DNA of 64,000 nt, from NCBI RefSeq assembly GCF_000974425.1, contig NZ_CP010429.1, positions 4,573,501-4,637,500 of the forward strand, in the 5' to 3' direction. This DNA comes from Spirosoma radiotolerans. GTDB taxonomy: Bacteria > Bacteroidota > Bacteroidia > Cytophagales > Spirosomataceae. Positions 8,923 to 18,457 of the stretch are shown in pieces. Each line of letters opens with the position of its first letter. The stretch's first letter is position 1. Under the pieces are notes generated by a model that was not told the DNA's origin, made no database searches, and saw only the letters and a list, made by a program, of their open reading frames with translations. Position numbers and translations under genes: made by a program.

Positions 8923-9660
8923 ATGAAAAAGTTATTTCTGCTTACAGGGCTCCTAATGGCCGTTGCTGTTCAGGTATTTGCCCAATCATCCACTTCCAGT
9001 GTGGCACCTTCCAGTGCGGCACCCTCCAGTGCGGCACCCAAAGGTCATCCAAACACCGCATCATCTGGTTGGAAGCCCTTGTTTGCCAGCGACCTTTCGG
9101 ATGCCGGATTTCCCAAAGGCGTGTGGAGTATGGACGACGGGGGCGTTTTGACGGCAACTGCCGATAAAACCATCTGGACAGCCATTCCTTACGACGATTT
9201 CATACTTGATTTGCTCTTCAAAACCGCCGATGGCACCAATAGTGGCGTAGTTGTTCATGCCAGCGATACAACGAACTGGATTCCAAACTCAGTCGAGATT
9301 CAGATTGCCGACGACTATGCTAAACAATGGGCCGAATCGCCCAAAAACTGGCAGTGTGGTGCTTTTTTTGGGCATCAGGCAGCCACCAAACAACAAATTG
9401 TTAAAAAGCCCGATGAGTGGAACCGATACACGATTACGTGTCAGGGCAAAATGATTTACGTCGTCCTTAACAATCAACTGGTCAACACCATCGACCTGTC
9501 GAAATTCACCTCGGCCAAAGTGAATCCTGATGGCTCAGAAGCCCCATCCTGGTTCAGTAAAGCCCCCGCCGACTTGCCTTTACACGGCTACATTGGCTTA
9601 CAGGGCAAGCATGCCGGTGCGCCCATTTACTTCCGGAATTTGAAAATAAAAGTCCTGTAA
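8923..9660 (+). CDS. Secreted DUF1080 (3-keto-disaccharide hydrolase fold) protein
   Basis: A 245-residue protein with a signal peptide (MKKLFLLTGLLMAVAVQVFAQ, cleavage expected after about residue 20), a short Ser/Ala/Pro linker and a concanavalin-like DUF1080 domain (about residues 48-245). Typical features are GWKPLF near the domain start, SGVVVHASDT, the VEIQIADDY stretch, DEWNRYTI, LNNQLVNTID, and HGYIGLQGKHAGAPIYFRNLKIK at the end. Some family members hydrolyse 3-keto-glycosides and others only bind sugars, so the activity here is open. The linker is encoded by a 15-bp tandem repeat. The protein probably acts in the periplasm. Confidence 0.85.
   Translation: MKKLFLLTGLLMAVAVQVFAQSSTSSVAPSSAAPSSAAPKGHPNTASSGWKPLFASDLSDAGFPKGVWSMDDGGVLTATADKTIWTAIPYDDFILDLLFKTADGTNSGVVVHASDTTNWIPNSVEIQIADDYAKQWAESPKNWQCGAFFGHQAATKQQIVKKPDEWNRYTITCQGKMIYVVLNNQLVNTIDLSKFTSAKVNPDGSEAPSWFSKAPADLPLHGYIGLQGKHAGAPIYFRNLKIKVL
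8996..9040 (+). repeat. 15-bp tandem repeat, three copies, inside a coding region
   Basis: Three head-to-tail copies of CCAGTGCGGCACCCT (the first differs at a few bases) encode SSVAP-SSAAP-SSAAP in the linker after the signal peptide. Such in-frame repeats can change copy number without breaking the frame. Confidence 0.85.
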
Positions 9661-9720
9661 GGCGGGCATCCTGTCCGTCTTACAGCGAACCCAACCGCCG
9701 TAATCGGTTGTTCAATAGGT

Positions 9721-9972
9721 ATGCAAACCGATCCACAGACCCGTCATAGTCCTGCACTGCCCGAATTACGTTTCTCCCTTAATCTACTCTATGTAGGTCG
9801 ATTGCTGCTGGGAATGAAGGCATCATCGCTGACGAACGACGAACGGATCGATGCATTCGATGAGCGAATCGAAGATATAACCGACGAATTGGTGTCAACT
9901 GAACTCCTTCACGAAGCGGCTATTTTAGCGGGTGATGTTTTGCCCACTGCCCCGCCCGACACCGACAGTTAA
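9721..9972 (+). CDS. Small hypothetical protein
   Basis: An 83-residue protein that I do not recognise. It has no signal peptide or membrane segment. The middle is acidic and probably helical (NDERIDAFDERIEDITDEL), and the tail is Pro/Asp-rich. The ATG at 9721 is the first start in the frame. Its stop lies 25 nt before the ATG chosen for the phosphatase gene on the same strand, so the two may be cotranscribed. A role as a short partner of that phosphatase is only a guess from position. Confidence 0.55.
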   Translation: MQTDPQTRHSPALPELRFSLNLLYVGRLLLGMKASSLTNDERIDAFDERIEDITDELVSTELLHEAAILAGDVLPTAPPDTDS

Positions 9973-9997
9973 GCAACTTTATCCTTCAGTACACTTT

Positions 9998-10699
9998 ATG
10001 CCCAACACTCCATCTGGCGCCCACGATTGGGCCGGCCAATCGTGGGCCGCTCTTTTTGACATGGACGGCGTCCTGATCGCTAATACCGATTTCCATATCA
10101 ATGCCTGGCTGCAGTTTGCTCAGCAACATAACCAGCCGCTTACCCGCGATCAATATGTCGAACATATCAACGGGCGTGTGGCTGCCGACGCGATGACCTA
10201 TGTCTTCCAGCGCCCCATTTTGCCCGGCGAGTTGATTGTGCTGACTGAAGAGAAAGAAGCTATTTATCGCGAATTATACCGACCACACCGTCAGCCCACA
10301 CCGGGTTTGCTGGATTTTCTGGCGGCTTTGCGTGCTCAGTCCGTTAAGCTGGCCGTTGGCACGTCGGCTCCGGAAAGCAACGTGTTATTCACTCTGGATG
10401 AGCTTCCGTTAAGACCTTACTTCGATACAGTTGTAGATGCCAGCATGGTTCATCGCGGCAAACCCGACCCGGAGATTTACCTGACGGCCGCTCAGCGCGT
10501 CGGTGTCGAACCCGCTCAGTGTGTGGTGTTCGAAGACGCCTTTGCCGGTATCGAAGCGGGCCTCCGGGCAGGCATGAAAGTGATTGCATTAGCCACGACG
10601 CATACGCACGACGAACTCGCCGATACGGGTGCCTCTCTTATTGTCGATGATTTTACTGACTTAAGCGTTGCTGCCGTTAGGGCATTACTTGATACCTAA
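9998..10699 (+). CDS. HAD family hydrolase, beta-phosphoglucomutase-like
   Basis: A 233-residue cytoplasmic HAD enzyme with a helical cap. Motif I is FDMDGVL (residues about 19-25) with both aspartates. Motif II is GTSAPES. Motif III and IV are the lysine in GKPDPEIYL and FEDAFAGIEAG. The cap, with NAWLQF and INGR, resembles beta-phosphoglucomutase and sugar-phosphatase members, so a sugar-phosphate substrate is likely, but mutase and phosphatase cannot be told apart from sequence. A longer frame begins at a GTG at 9932, but ATG 9998 avoids a long overlap with the upstream gene and places motif I where the family has it. Confidence 0.85.
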   Translation: MPNTPSGAHDWAGQSWAALFDMDGVLIANTDFHINAWLQFAQQHNQPLTRDQYVEHINGRVAADAMTYVFQRPILPGELIVLTEEKEAIYRELYRPHRQPTPGLLDFLAALRAQSVKLAVGTSAPESNVLFTLDELPLRPYFDTVVDASMVHRGKPDPEIYLTAAQRVGVEPAQCVVFEDAFAGIEAGLRAGMKVIALATTHTHDELADTGASLIVDDFTDLSVAAVRALLDT

Positions 10700-10740
10700 A
10701 CGCCTTTCGACAGAACCACGAACACCCTTGGCTCTACCGC

Positions 10741-10767
10741 TTGAGCTGTATATTTTGTGTACTTTTG
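10741..10767 (+). promoter_or_regulatory. Candidate promoter of the agmatine deiminase gene
   Basis: TTG at 10741-10743, 16 nt spacer, then TACTTTTG at 10760-10767, an exact TAnnTTTG match. The start codon is 22 nt downstream. Confidence 0.45.
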
Positions 10768-10789
10768 TCGTTGAGTTTCTAACGTTCGC

Positions 10790-11881
10790 ATGACTACACA
10801 GCCCTTGGCAGAAACGCCAAATCAACCATTCATTCCCGCTCGTGAGGGATTTTTCTTTCCTGCCGAATGGCATCCGCACGTAGCAATCTGGCTTAGCTGG
10901 CCCCATACCGAAGCGTCCTGGACCAGGGAGCGGCAGGAATTGATGTTTCCGGCTTACATCGAATTTATCAAAGCCATTGCTGAAAGTGAACAAGTCTGTA
11001 TCAATGCGCACAATGAGGAGGTGATGCAGGCCGCTACCCTACGCTTGCTGGCTGCCGGTGCCGATATGAACCGCATTACTTTATTGCCTCACCCGACCAA
11101 CGATTCGTGGTGCCGCGATCATGGCCCGGCCTTTCTGATCAATCCCCAAACAAAAAAGCGGATGATCGTGAATTGGGGCTACAATGCCTGGGGCAACAAG
11201 TACCCTCCTTATGATCGCGACGACCGGATTCCAATAGAAATTGCCCAGTATCGCCAGTTGGATTATGTAACACCGGCAGCCTCCACGGGGAGCATCATTA
11301 TGGAAGGCGGATCAGTGGAATTCAACGGAGCTGGAACCGTATTGACCAGTCGCGCCTGTCTGCTCAATCAGAACCGGAATTCGCACCTGACCCAAGCCCA
11401 AATCGAGCAGTATCTACGGGATTACTATGGGGTTCAGCAGGTGTTGTGGGTTGAAGAGGGCATCGTGGGCGATGACACCGATGGCCACATTGATGATACG
11501 GTTCGTTTTGTGAATGAGGATACCGTACTAGCCGCTTACGAAGCGAACCCGCAGGACGACAATTATCCGTTTTTACAGGATATTCACCGCGAGCTTCGGG
11601 AGATGCGCCTGCTAAACGGCAAGCCACTTACCATCGTCGAACTACCCATGCCCGATCCCGTTTACAGCGACGGACTGCGTTTGCCTGCCTCCTACGCCAA
11701 CTTCCTGATTACCAACAAATCGGTTATCGTGCCGACTTTCCGATGCGACAAAGACCAACTGGCTTTAGACATTATCGGTTCGTGCTTCCCTGACCGCAAA
11801 ATCATTGGTATTGACTCAACCGATATCGTGTGGGGCCTCGGCAGTTTTCACTGCCTGAGCCAGCAGGAACCTTCTGTTTAG
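10790..11881 (+). CDS. aguA: Agmatine deiminase family protein
   Basis: A 363-residue enzyme of the peptidyl-arginine deiminase/agmatine deiminase fold, which hydrolyses agmatine to N-carbamoylputrescine and ammonia in putrescine synthesis. Family features are FPAEWHPHVAIWLSWPH near the N terminus, NDSWCRDHGPAF, EGGSVEFNG, and the DDTDGHIDD segment bearing the catalytic histidine and aspartate. The nucleophilic cysteine is in GSFHCLSQQEP close to the C terminus. The length matches the family. A free-standing gene with its own promoter-like sequence; no second polyamine gene lies nearby. Confidence 0.9.
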   Translation: MTTQPLAETPNQPFIPAREGFFFPAEWHPHVAIWLSWPHTEASWTRERQELMFPAYIEFIKAIAESEQVCINAHNEEVMQAATLRLLAAGADMNRITLLPHPTNDSWCRDHGPAFLINPQTKKRMIVNWGYNAWGNKYPPYDRDDRIPIEIAQYRQLDYVTPAASTGSIIMEGGSVEFNGAGTVLTSRACLLNQNRNSHLTQAQIEQYLRDYYGVQQVLWVEEGIVGDDTDGHIDDTVRFVNEDTVLAAYEANPQDDNYPFLQDIHRELREMRLLNGKPLTIVELPMPDPVYSDGLRLPASYANFLITNKSVIVPTFRCDKDQLALDIIGSCFPDRKIIGIDSTDIVWGLGSFHCLSQQEPSV

Positions 11882-11968
11882 ATGTATGATGTAGGGTGTA
11901 TGATATATCGACTACCCATAAAAACCATAGCATACATCTTATAGTATACACCCTATATCCTTAAAAAC

Positions 11969-12307
11969 GTGTACGACAACAAAACCTTCCGTTCCGTCAC
12001 GAACACCAGTAACGGCGAAGTGAGTCACGAGACACTTTTTCACTACCATCAACAGGATAAAGTTGTCTGGGCAGAGTATGCAGGCGGTGGAATTGTGAAG
12101 GGTTTTCTGATTGCCGTCGTTCTGGAAGGTGGCATTTTGGATATGCGGTATGAACACGTAAATACGCAGGGCGAACTGATGACCGGCCGTTGTTCCTCTA
12201 CCCCCGAATACCTGCCCGACGGCCGGATTCGGTTGCACGAACAATGGCAGTGGACAAGTGGTGATGGTTCTTCGGGGTCGTCCATTGTTGAAGAAGTTCC
12301 TGCCTGA
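11969..12307 (+). CDS. Small conserved beta-rich protein
   Basis: A 112-residue soluble protein of a widespread small family that I know from Bacteroidota and Firmicutes, often mislabelled as N-acetylglutamate synthase. Features are FRSVTNTSNGEVSHET, FHYHQQDKVVWAEYAGG and IVKGFLIA, followed by LRLHEQWQW-like strands, here RIRLHEQWQW. There is no acetyltransferase motif, so I do not assign that function. The start is a GTG at 11969, since no in-frame ATG precedes the conserved region. An imperfect inverted repeat around GTAGGGTGTATGAT (11890-11960) fills the gap before it. The next gene starts 12 nt after the stop. Confidence 0.7.
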   Translation: MYDNKTFRSVTNTSNGEVSHETLFHYHQQDKVVWAEYAGGGIVKGFLIAVVLEGGILDMRYEHVNTQGELMTGRCSSTPEYLPDGRIRLHEQWQWTSGDGSSGSSIVEEVPA

Positions 12308-12319
12308 ATTAACAAACTC

Positions 12320-13060
12320 ATGAAAATAGGCTTCGATACTCGTTCGCGATTCCTTATAACATTCTTTCGCTCTATCGCTCTTTCACTCATTGTATGTAGT
12401 TGCACCCGCCAGCCTGCGCTAACGGCCGAATTGACGCCCCGATCTCTAAAGGCGATAAACTTAGAAGAAACGCTGAGTCGGCGTGACGAGCTGATGATGG
12501 CGTACTCGCTCACCAGCTACGATGCAAACAATAAAGCCGTGGCCGTTGTGAATGGTGGCTGGGGCGTCGAATCCGTACAGAAAGACCAACAACTTGACTT
12601 ACAGGCAACTTCGCCACAGGGCGACCATAACCCGGCTAAGCCCGTAAGTTTAAGTCTGCCCCGGAATGGGCGCATCGTGGCCTCGCTGGTACTCATTGAA
12701 GTAGACGATTACAACCAGGCGAGACAGACGATGGCGAAAATTCAGAAGATCCATAACCTGATCGCCGTACCGGCAGGTTTGCTGTTAACGGCTACCGAAG
12801 TGCTGACTCCGTTAAAATACGTATCGGCTGGGCTGGTAGCGTCTGGCGTCGGCCTGCAACTGCTGGATAAACTTGACGATGACGACCTGCTGGGGCAGAG
12901 CAGTGTGGAGTTGCGGGAAGCGGACATTCGTCAGAAAAATCTGCGATTTATTCGGGTACCCGCTATTTTTACGGGGCAAAAGCTAAAGGACTCATTTGAG
13001 TACCGGCTTGAGTACGACATCAGCCTTAAGTCAGTGAAAATCCGGCCCGTGCGCCAATAA
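12320..13060 (+). CDS. Putative lipoprotein, unknown function
   Basis: A 246-residue protein that I do not recognise. It has a basic N-terminal stretch, a hydrophobic segment (about residues 12-28) and a lipobox-like VCSC, so export and lipidation are likely. The mature part begins with a long probable helix, then has beta-rich stretches and a hydrophobic, glycine-rich segment near residues 145-185 (LIAVPAGLLLTATEVL, then VSAGLVASGVGLQLL), followed by an acidic LDDDDLL. The start ATG at 12320 is 12 nt after the previous stop, which suggests a shared transcript. The role is unknown. Confidence 0.65.
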   Translation: MKIGFDTRSRFLITFFRSIALSLIVCSCTRQPALTAELTPRSLKAINLEETLSRRDELMMAYSLTSYDANNKAVAVVNGGWGVESVQKDQQLDLQATSPQGDHNPAKPVSLSLPRNGRIVASLVLIEVDDYNQARQTMAKIQKIHNLIAVPAGLLLTATEVLTPLKYVSAGLVASGVGLQLLDKLDDDDLLGQSSVELREADIRQKNLRFIRVPAIFTGQKLKDSFEYRLEYDISLKSVKIRPVRQ

Positions 13061-13151
13061 GGGCGCTTGTATAGCGTTGCTTACTCATACCGAATGTTTT
13101 TCCTGCCGTATCTGTTTTACTAACATAGTTAACATTACTTTTCCAGACGCT

Positions 13152-15533
13152 ATGCGCCATTTCACCGGCGGCTTCTTGCTGGCTCTACTTGTAACAGCCT
13201 GTAAAACAGCCGCACCAGTTGTTCAGCAAACACCACCAGAACCCGTTATTCTGACGCTGGGAAACAAAGCCTTTACGACCAGCGATTTTTTTCAGTCATT
13301 TACCAAGAATCAGCTCTCGTCTGATTCAGCCCAACGAACCGACATAAAAAATTACTTCGATCTGTACACCAATCTAAAGCTGAAAGTGCTGGCTGCCGAA
13401 GCCGGTGGCCGCGACACGACCGAAGCGTTTCGGGAGGAAATGAGTACCTACCGAAAGCAGTTGGCGCAGTCGTATTTAACGGATAAAGTGCTGGTGGAGT
13501 CGCTGGCGGCCGAAGCCTATCAGCGGATGCAGACGGAAGTCAACGCATCGCACATTCTGATTCCTGTTTCTGAATACGCTCTCCCTGCCGACACCCTGAC
13601 GGCGTACCAGACAATCCTCGCCTTGCGCAAACAGGCACAGGATGGAGCCGACTTTGCTAAGCTGGCGCGCGAAAACTCCAACGATGTAAGAACGGCCGAA
13701 AACGGCGGCAATCTGGGCTACATCTCCGCTTTTGGCGTTGTCTATCCGTTAGAAACAGCCGCCTTTACTACACCCGTTGGCAGCGTTTCGGCCCCCGTCC
13801 GTACGCGATTTGGCTATCACATTGTTAAAGTAAACGATCGGCGGCCAAGCCGGGGCCGGGTGCGGGTGGCGCATATTCTGGTTCAAATGAGTCCGTCGGC
13901 TAATGAAGCCGGGCAGAAAGCGGCCAAAGAGCGAATTGATGGCGCTTATGCCCAGCTCCAAAAAGGGGCATCGTTCGATCAGGTTTGCCGCCAGGTTTCC
14001 GACGATGCGACATCCAGGGCCAACGGTGGTATATTACCCACGTTTGAACCTGGCCGGTGGGTACCCGCTTTTGAAGATGCGGCTTTCGCGCTGACCAAAC
14101 CGGGTGATTATTCAAAGCCCGTTCGAACCAATTACGGCTGGCACATTATCAAACTCATCGAACGCAAACCACTGGACTCCTACACGACGCTGGGCCCTTC
14201 TCTGCGGCAACGCGTAACGACCGATAGCCGGGCGGACATTCTCCGACAGGCAACCGTACAACGCCTGCAAAAAGAGTATGCCGTACAACCCGACCAGACC
14301 GTCTTACAAAGTGCGCTGGCTAAAGCCGACAGCAGCTTACTGCGTGGCCAATGGCGCTTTAGCGAACCACTCGACCCGGCCCTGCAAAACAAGACGCTTG
14401 TATTGATCAATAAGCAGCCCTACAGTGTCAACCAGTTTTTTGATTACGTTCGGCAAAAGCAGCAGCCTCCGCGGAATCCGGCAGTAGCCGCCACCAGTCC
14501 GGCACCATCGGCAGTGGATCGCCCCGTTGGGGGTTCGCCAGCGATTGCCATGCATCGACTGTTCGACCGATTTGTGGGAGATCAGTTAATGTCGGTGGAA
14601 GAAGCGAATCTGGACAAAAAGTCGCCTGAATTCCGGGCGTTGCTCAATGAAATTAGAGATGGTGTACTGCTTTCGCAGGTTATGGAGCAAAACGTATGGG
14701 AACGCTCGATGGTCGATTCGACGGGCCAGCGGCAATATTATGAGCAGAACAAAGACAAATACCGGTTTCCTGAACGGGCCTTGGCGACTATCGTCGTTGC
14801 CCAGAACGATAGCCTGCTGAAACAGGCAACTACGCTGCTCAGCGGACGCCCCCCCTATCAGCTTCGGCGTTCGGCGACTCCGCTCACGTTTGCTAAAAGT
14901 CAAACGACGTTAACGCCCACTCTGCGCGAAAGCCTGTTTGATGTTCTGGTCGTGATGAGCGCCAATCCTGACTATCTTGTCGAAGTGAGTGGTTCGCATG
15001 ACCCTACAGAACGCGATTCGGTTTCGGCCGGGCGCATCAGGCAAGTGGTTAGTTATTTGCAGAAAAATGGCATTTCCCTCAACCGCATCATGGAAAAAGA
15101 CTTTCAGGGTGCGCGACCGGGAGCTACTAAAGATGCCCAGCGCAACGTATCTTTTCAATATTTCAGTAATGCAAAAGATGACATCGCGAAAGTTATAAAC
15201 AGCAAATCGAATCTTCCCGCGACCGGAGCACCTCGCCCTGCCGACAGTCCGGCCGTAATCATTACAACGGGCTTATTTGCCCGGGGTGAAAATCCCTATC
15301 TCGATAGCATTACCGATTGGAAAGTAGGCGCAACGCCTTTGCATCGCGACAATAAAGCTATTTCCGTGACTATTGAACGCCTTGAACCGGCTCGGGTCAA
15401 AACATTTGCCGAAGCAAGGGGGACTGTCATCAATGAATACCAGGCGACCCTCGAAAAGCAATGGCTGGCCCAGCTCCGGCAAACCTATCCGGTGAAAGTC
15501 AACGACGATGAAATCCGGAAGCTGGCAAAGTAA
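13152..15533 (+). CDS. Lipoprotein with two PpiC-type peptidyl-prolyl isomerase domains
   Basis: A 793-residue envelope foldase. ATG 13152 gives a compact lipoprotein signal with the lipobox VTAC (Cys17); the longer frame starting at a TTG would bury this signal, so I prefer 13152. Two parvulin domains follow in tandem, beginning at NASHILIPVS and VAHILVQMS, each closing with the GYHIVKV or GWHIIKL strand. The C-terminal half is helical and holds a stretch like an OmpA-type sequence (YLVEVSGSHDPTERDSVSAGRI). The protein probably assists outer-membrane protein folding together with the SurA-like protein encoded next. A small hairpin separates the two genes. Confidence 0.88.
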   Translation: MRHFTGGFLLALLVTACKTAAPVVQQTPPEPVILTLGNKAFTTSDFFQSFTKNQLSSDSAQRTDIKNYFDLYTNLKLKVLAAEAGGRDTTEAFREEMSTYRKQLAQSYLTDKVLVESLAAEAYQRMQTEVNASHILIPVSEYALPADTLTAYQTILALRKQAQDGADFAKLARENSNDVRTAENGGNLGYISAFGVVYPLETAAFTTPVGSVSAPVRTRFGYHIVKVNDRRPSRGRVRVAHILVQMSPSANEAGQKAAKERIDGAYAQLQKGASFDQVCRQVSDDATSRANGGILPTFEPGRWVPAFEDAAFALTKPGDYSKPVRTNYGWHIIKLIERKPLDSYTTLGPSLRQRVTTDSRADILRQATVQRLQKEYAVQPDQTVLQSALAKADSSLLRGQWRFSEPLDPALQNKTLVLINKQPYSVNQFFDYVRQKQQPPRNPAVAATSPAPSAVDRPVGGSPAIAMHRLFDRFVGDQLMSVEEANLDKKSPEFRALLNEIRDGVLLSQVMEQNVWERSMVDSTGQRQYYEQNKDKYRFPERALATIVVAQNDSLLKQATTLLSGRPPYQLRRSATPLTFAKSQTTLTPTLRESLFDVLVVMSANPDYLVEVSGSHDPTERDSVSAGRIRQVVSYLQKNGISLNRIMEKDFQGARPGATKDAQRNVSFQYFSNAKDDIAKVINSKSNLPATGAPRPADSPAVIITTGLFARGENPYLDSITDWKVGATPLHRDNKAISVTIERLEPARVKTFAEARGTVINEYQATLEKQWLAQLRQTYPVKVNDDEIRKLAK

Positions 15534-15558
15534 ATTAACTCTTAAAATTGCTTAAAAC

Positions 15559-15581
15559 GCAGAGTAACAACCATTCTCTGC
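15559..15581 (+). terminator. Small hairpin between the two isomerase genes
   Basis: GCAGAG and CTCTGC (6 bp) around an 11-nt loop, 25 nt after the upstream stop and just before the next promoter box. The arms share the core of the hairpins at 6560 and 18095. There is no T tract, so it is a weak call. Confidence 0.35.
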
Positions 15582-15582
15582 T

Positions 15583-15590
15583 TATCTTTA
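15583..15590 (+). promoter_or_regulatory. Candidate -7 box of the SurA-like gene
   Basis: TATCTTTA ends 4 nt before the ATG, the same geometry as at the HxlR gene. Confidence 0.4.
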
Positions 15591-15594
15591 TTCC

Positions 15595-16977
15595 ATGAAA
15601 AAAGTAATCAGCAGTGCGCTTGTGATGTTGGTCGGTTGGTTTCTGACCATACCCACCTTTGGGCAAGGCCAGGGCGTTAGCCTGAACAGAATTATCGCTA
15701 AAGTTGACAACTACTACGTGCTTCAGTCCGATCTGGAAGAAGCCTACCAGTCGTACGTTGGCCAGAACCAGACACCCCCACAAAAATGTCAGTTACTGGA
15801 GAGCCTTGTCATCAATAAAATGATGCTGGCCAAAGCCGAAATTGACTCCGTGGTGGTCGACGACAAGATCGTCGACAGCGAACTCGATTCGCGGATGCAG
15901 TACATGATTCAGCAGTTCGGCTCCGATAAAAACATCGTGGAAGCCTACGGTAAAAGTCTGGAGATGCTGAAAAGTGAGTTGCGGACGCAGGTGAAAGACC
16001 AGAAGATTGTTCAGAAAATGCAACAGAAAATTACGAGCGACGTAAAGGTAACTCCGCGCGATGTTCGTAAATTTTATGATGGCATCCCTAAAGACAGCCT
16101 GCCCTACATACCTGCCGAAGTAGAAGTAGGTCAGATTGTTCGGTTTGCGAAACCAACCAAAGAACAGAAAGAGGTATTACGTCAAAAACTGCTCGACTTC
16201 AAGCAACGGGTTGAAAAAGGCGAAGACTTTGCCAAGCTGGCCAAAGAAAATTCAGAAGACGTTGGCTCGGCGCAGAATGGGGGCGACCTCGGCTTTGCCA
16301 AGCGTGGTATGATGGTCGCGCCGTTTGAAGGAGCCGCCCTCAAACTAAAGCCAAATCAGCTTTCAGACGTCGTCGAGTCGGACTTCGGCCTCCACCTTAT
16401 TCAGTTGATCGAAACGCGCGGTGCCGAATACCATGCTCGGCACATTCTGCTTCGGCCCGATTATAACCGGCTGGACGTTTCGGGCCCCACGCATTACCTG
16501 GATAGCCTCCGGAATCTGATTCAAATCGACTCGCTGAAGTTTGATAAAGCTGCCAAAGAGTATTCTGAAGACAAGAATACCGCCGATGCGGGTGGATTGA
16601 TTCGTGATGCTCAGTCGGGTAGCAGTCGGCTGGCGATGGATGGAACGATGGAATATGCAATGTTTCAGATGCTCGATACCATGAAAGTTGGTAACGTTTC
16701 GGCGCCACTACCTTACCGTACGGAAGATGGTAAAAGCGCGGTACGATTATTGTACTTCAAAAGCAAAATCCCCCCGCATACGGCCGATTTCACAAAAGAT
16801 TTCGAGAAATTGCAGGCCATCGTGTTAAGCAACAAAAAGAACCGTGCTATCGACGACTGGTTCAGAAAATCCATCGCCGACGTGTACATCACTGTTGATC
16901 CTGAGTACCATGGCTGTCGGATATTCGGCACCACGCAGGGCAGCGCAGCGACGCTGAGCGGTGGAGGAAATGAATGA
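15595..16977 (+). CDS. SurA-like periplasmic peptidyl-prolyl isomerase
   Basis: A 460-residue periplasmic chaperone. A signal peptide (MKKVISSALVMLVGWFLTIPTFGQ) is followed by a SurA-N-like helical domain starting at LNRIIAKVDNYYVLQSDLE. A first parvulin domain (about residues 175-275) contains GEDFAKLAKENSEDVGSAQNGGDLG and FGLHLIQLIETR. A second, more divergent one begins at YHARHILLRPD. In known systems SurA escorts unfolded outer-membrane proteins to the BAM complex. The neighbouring genes fit an envelope-biogenesis unit: a second PpiC lipoprotein upstream and a MoxR ATPase downstream. Confidence 0.92.
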   Translation: MKKVISSALVMLVGWFLTIPTFGQGQGVSLNRIIAKVDNYYVLQSDLEEAYQSYVGQNQTPPQKCQLLESLVINKMMLAKAEIDSVVVDDKIVDSELDSRMQYMIQQFGSDKNIVEAYGKSLEMLKSELRTQVKDQKIVQKMQQKITSDVKVTPRDVRKFYDGIPKDSLPYIPAEVEVGQIVRFAKPTKEQKEVLRQKLLDFKQRVEKGEDFAKLAKENSEDVGSAQNGGDLGFAKRGMMVAPFEGAALKLKPNQLSDVVESDFGLHLIQLIETRGAEYHARHILLRPDYNRLDVSGPTHYLDSLRNLIQIDSLKFDKAAKEYSEDKNTADAGGLIRDAQSGSSRLAMDGTMEYAMFQMLDTMKVGNVSAPLPYRTEDGKSAVRLLYFKSKIPPHTADFTKDFEKLQAIVLSNKKNRAIDDWFRKSIADVYITVDPEYHGCRIFGTTQGSAATLSGGGNE

Positions 16978-17107
16978 TGAATTAGGGTTGATGAATTAAG
17001 AATTGTAGCATTTATAATTTATAATTCATTATGTCCCAGTGACCTGGGTTTATTCATCACCGCGCGGGCGGCCCCATTTTAATTAATCATTTTTAATTGT
17101 ATAAATT

Positions 17108-18070
<963 letters not shown>

Positions 18071-18094
18071 AATAACAAGATTATAGTTCAACCC

Positions 18095-18153
18095 AGAGGC
18101 ACAGAAAGCACAGAGGTTAAATCATTATACACCTCTATATTCTCTGTGCCTCT
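18095..18153. terminator. Nested hairpin between convergent genes
   Basis: The outer stem AGAGGCACAGA/TCTGTGCCTCT (11 bp) encloses an inner stem AGAGGT/ACCTCT. It lies between the MoxR gene and a convergent small gene, so it probably terminates both. The CAGAG-rich arms resemble two other hairpins in this window. Confidence 0.6.
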
Positions 18154-18205
18154 GTGGTTAATGAACTTATTCTTTTACCTGTAGAATTCAGTGGTTGAAA
18201 CCCAC

Positions 18206-18397
18206 TTAATAATCATCTTCATCTTTCAGGTTGGTTTTCCCTAAAAAGTCATCTTCGCCCATACCGGTCGATTTATCGTCTACGCCGGAAGCGTCTACAT
18301 CGTCGGTCTTTTCACTGACCAGGTACCCTTCTTTCAGGTCTTGCTGTCCGGTATCCCAGGTTTCTTCGTTTTTCTTATTGGGTTGTTGATTTTCCAT
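18206..18397 (-). CDS. Small acidic hypothetical protein
   Basis: A 63-residue hydrophilic protein beginning MENQQPNKKNEETWD. It is rich in Asp, Glu, Lys and Gly, with a C-terminal acidic end (DDFLGKTNLKDEDDY). It has no signal or membrane segment and is probably disordered. An upstream TTG/ATG pair at 18445/18442 would add 15-16 residues, but ATG 18397 gives the most natural start. I do not recognise a function. It lies convergent to the MoxR gene and downstream of the ABC ATPase gene on the same strand, 60 nt away. Confidence 0.5.
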   Translation of the reverse strand: MENQQPNKKNEETWDTGQQDLKEGYLVSEKTDDVDASGVDDKSTGMGEDDFLGKTNLKDEDDY

Positions 18398-18457
18398 AAC
18401 GCGTTGTCGGTTTTGTTTACTGTACAACCCAAAATGAGGCATCAAGTTTGATTGGCC

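Noticed and set aside
8996-9040. Three 15-bp units considered as a CRISPR-like or regulatory repeat
   Set aside because: The units are contiguous without spacers, lie in frame in a coding linker and number only three. No CRISPR array or cas gene is present in the window.
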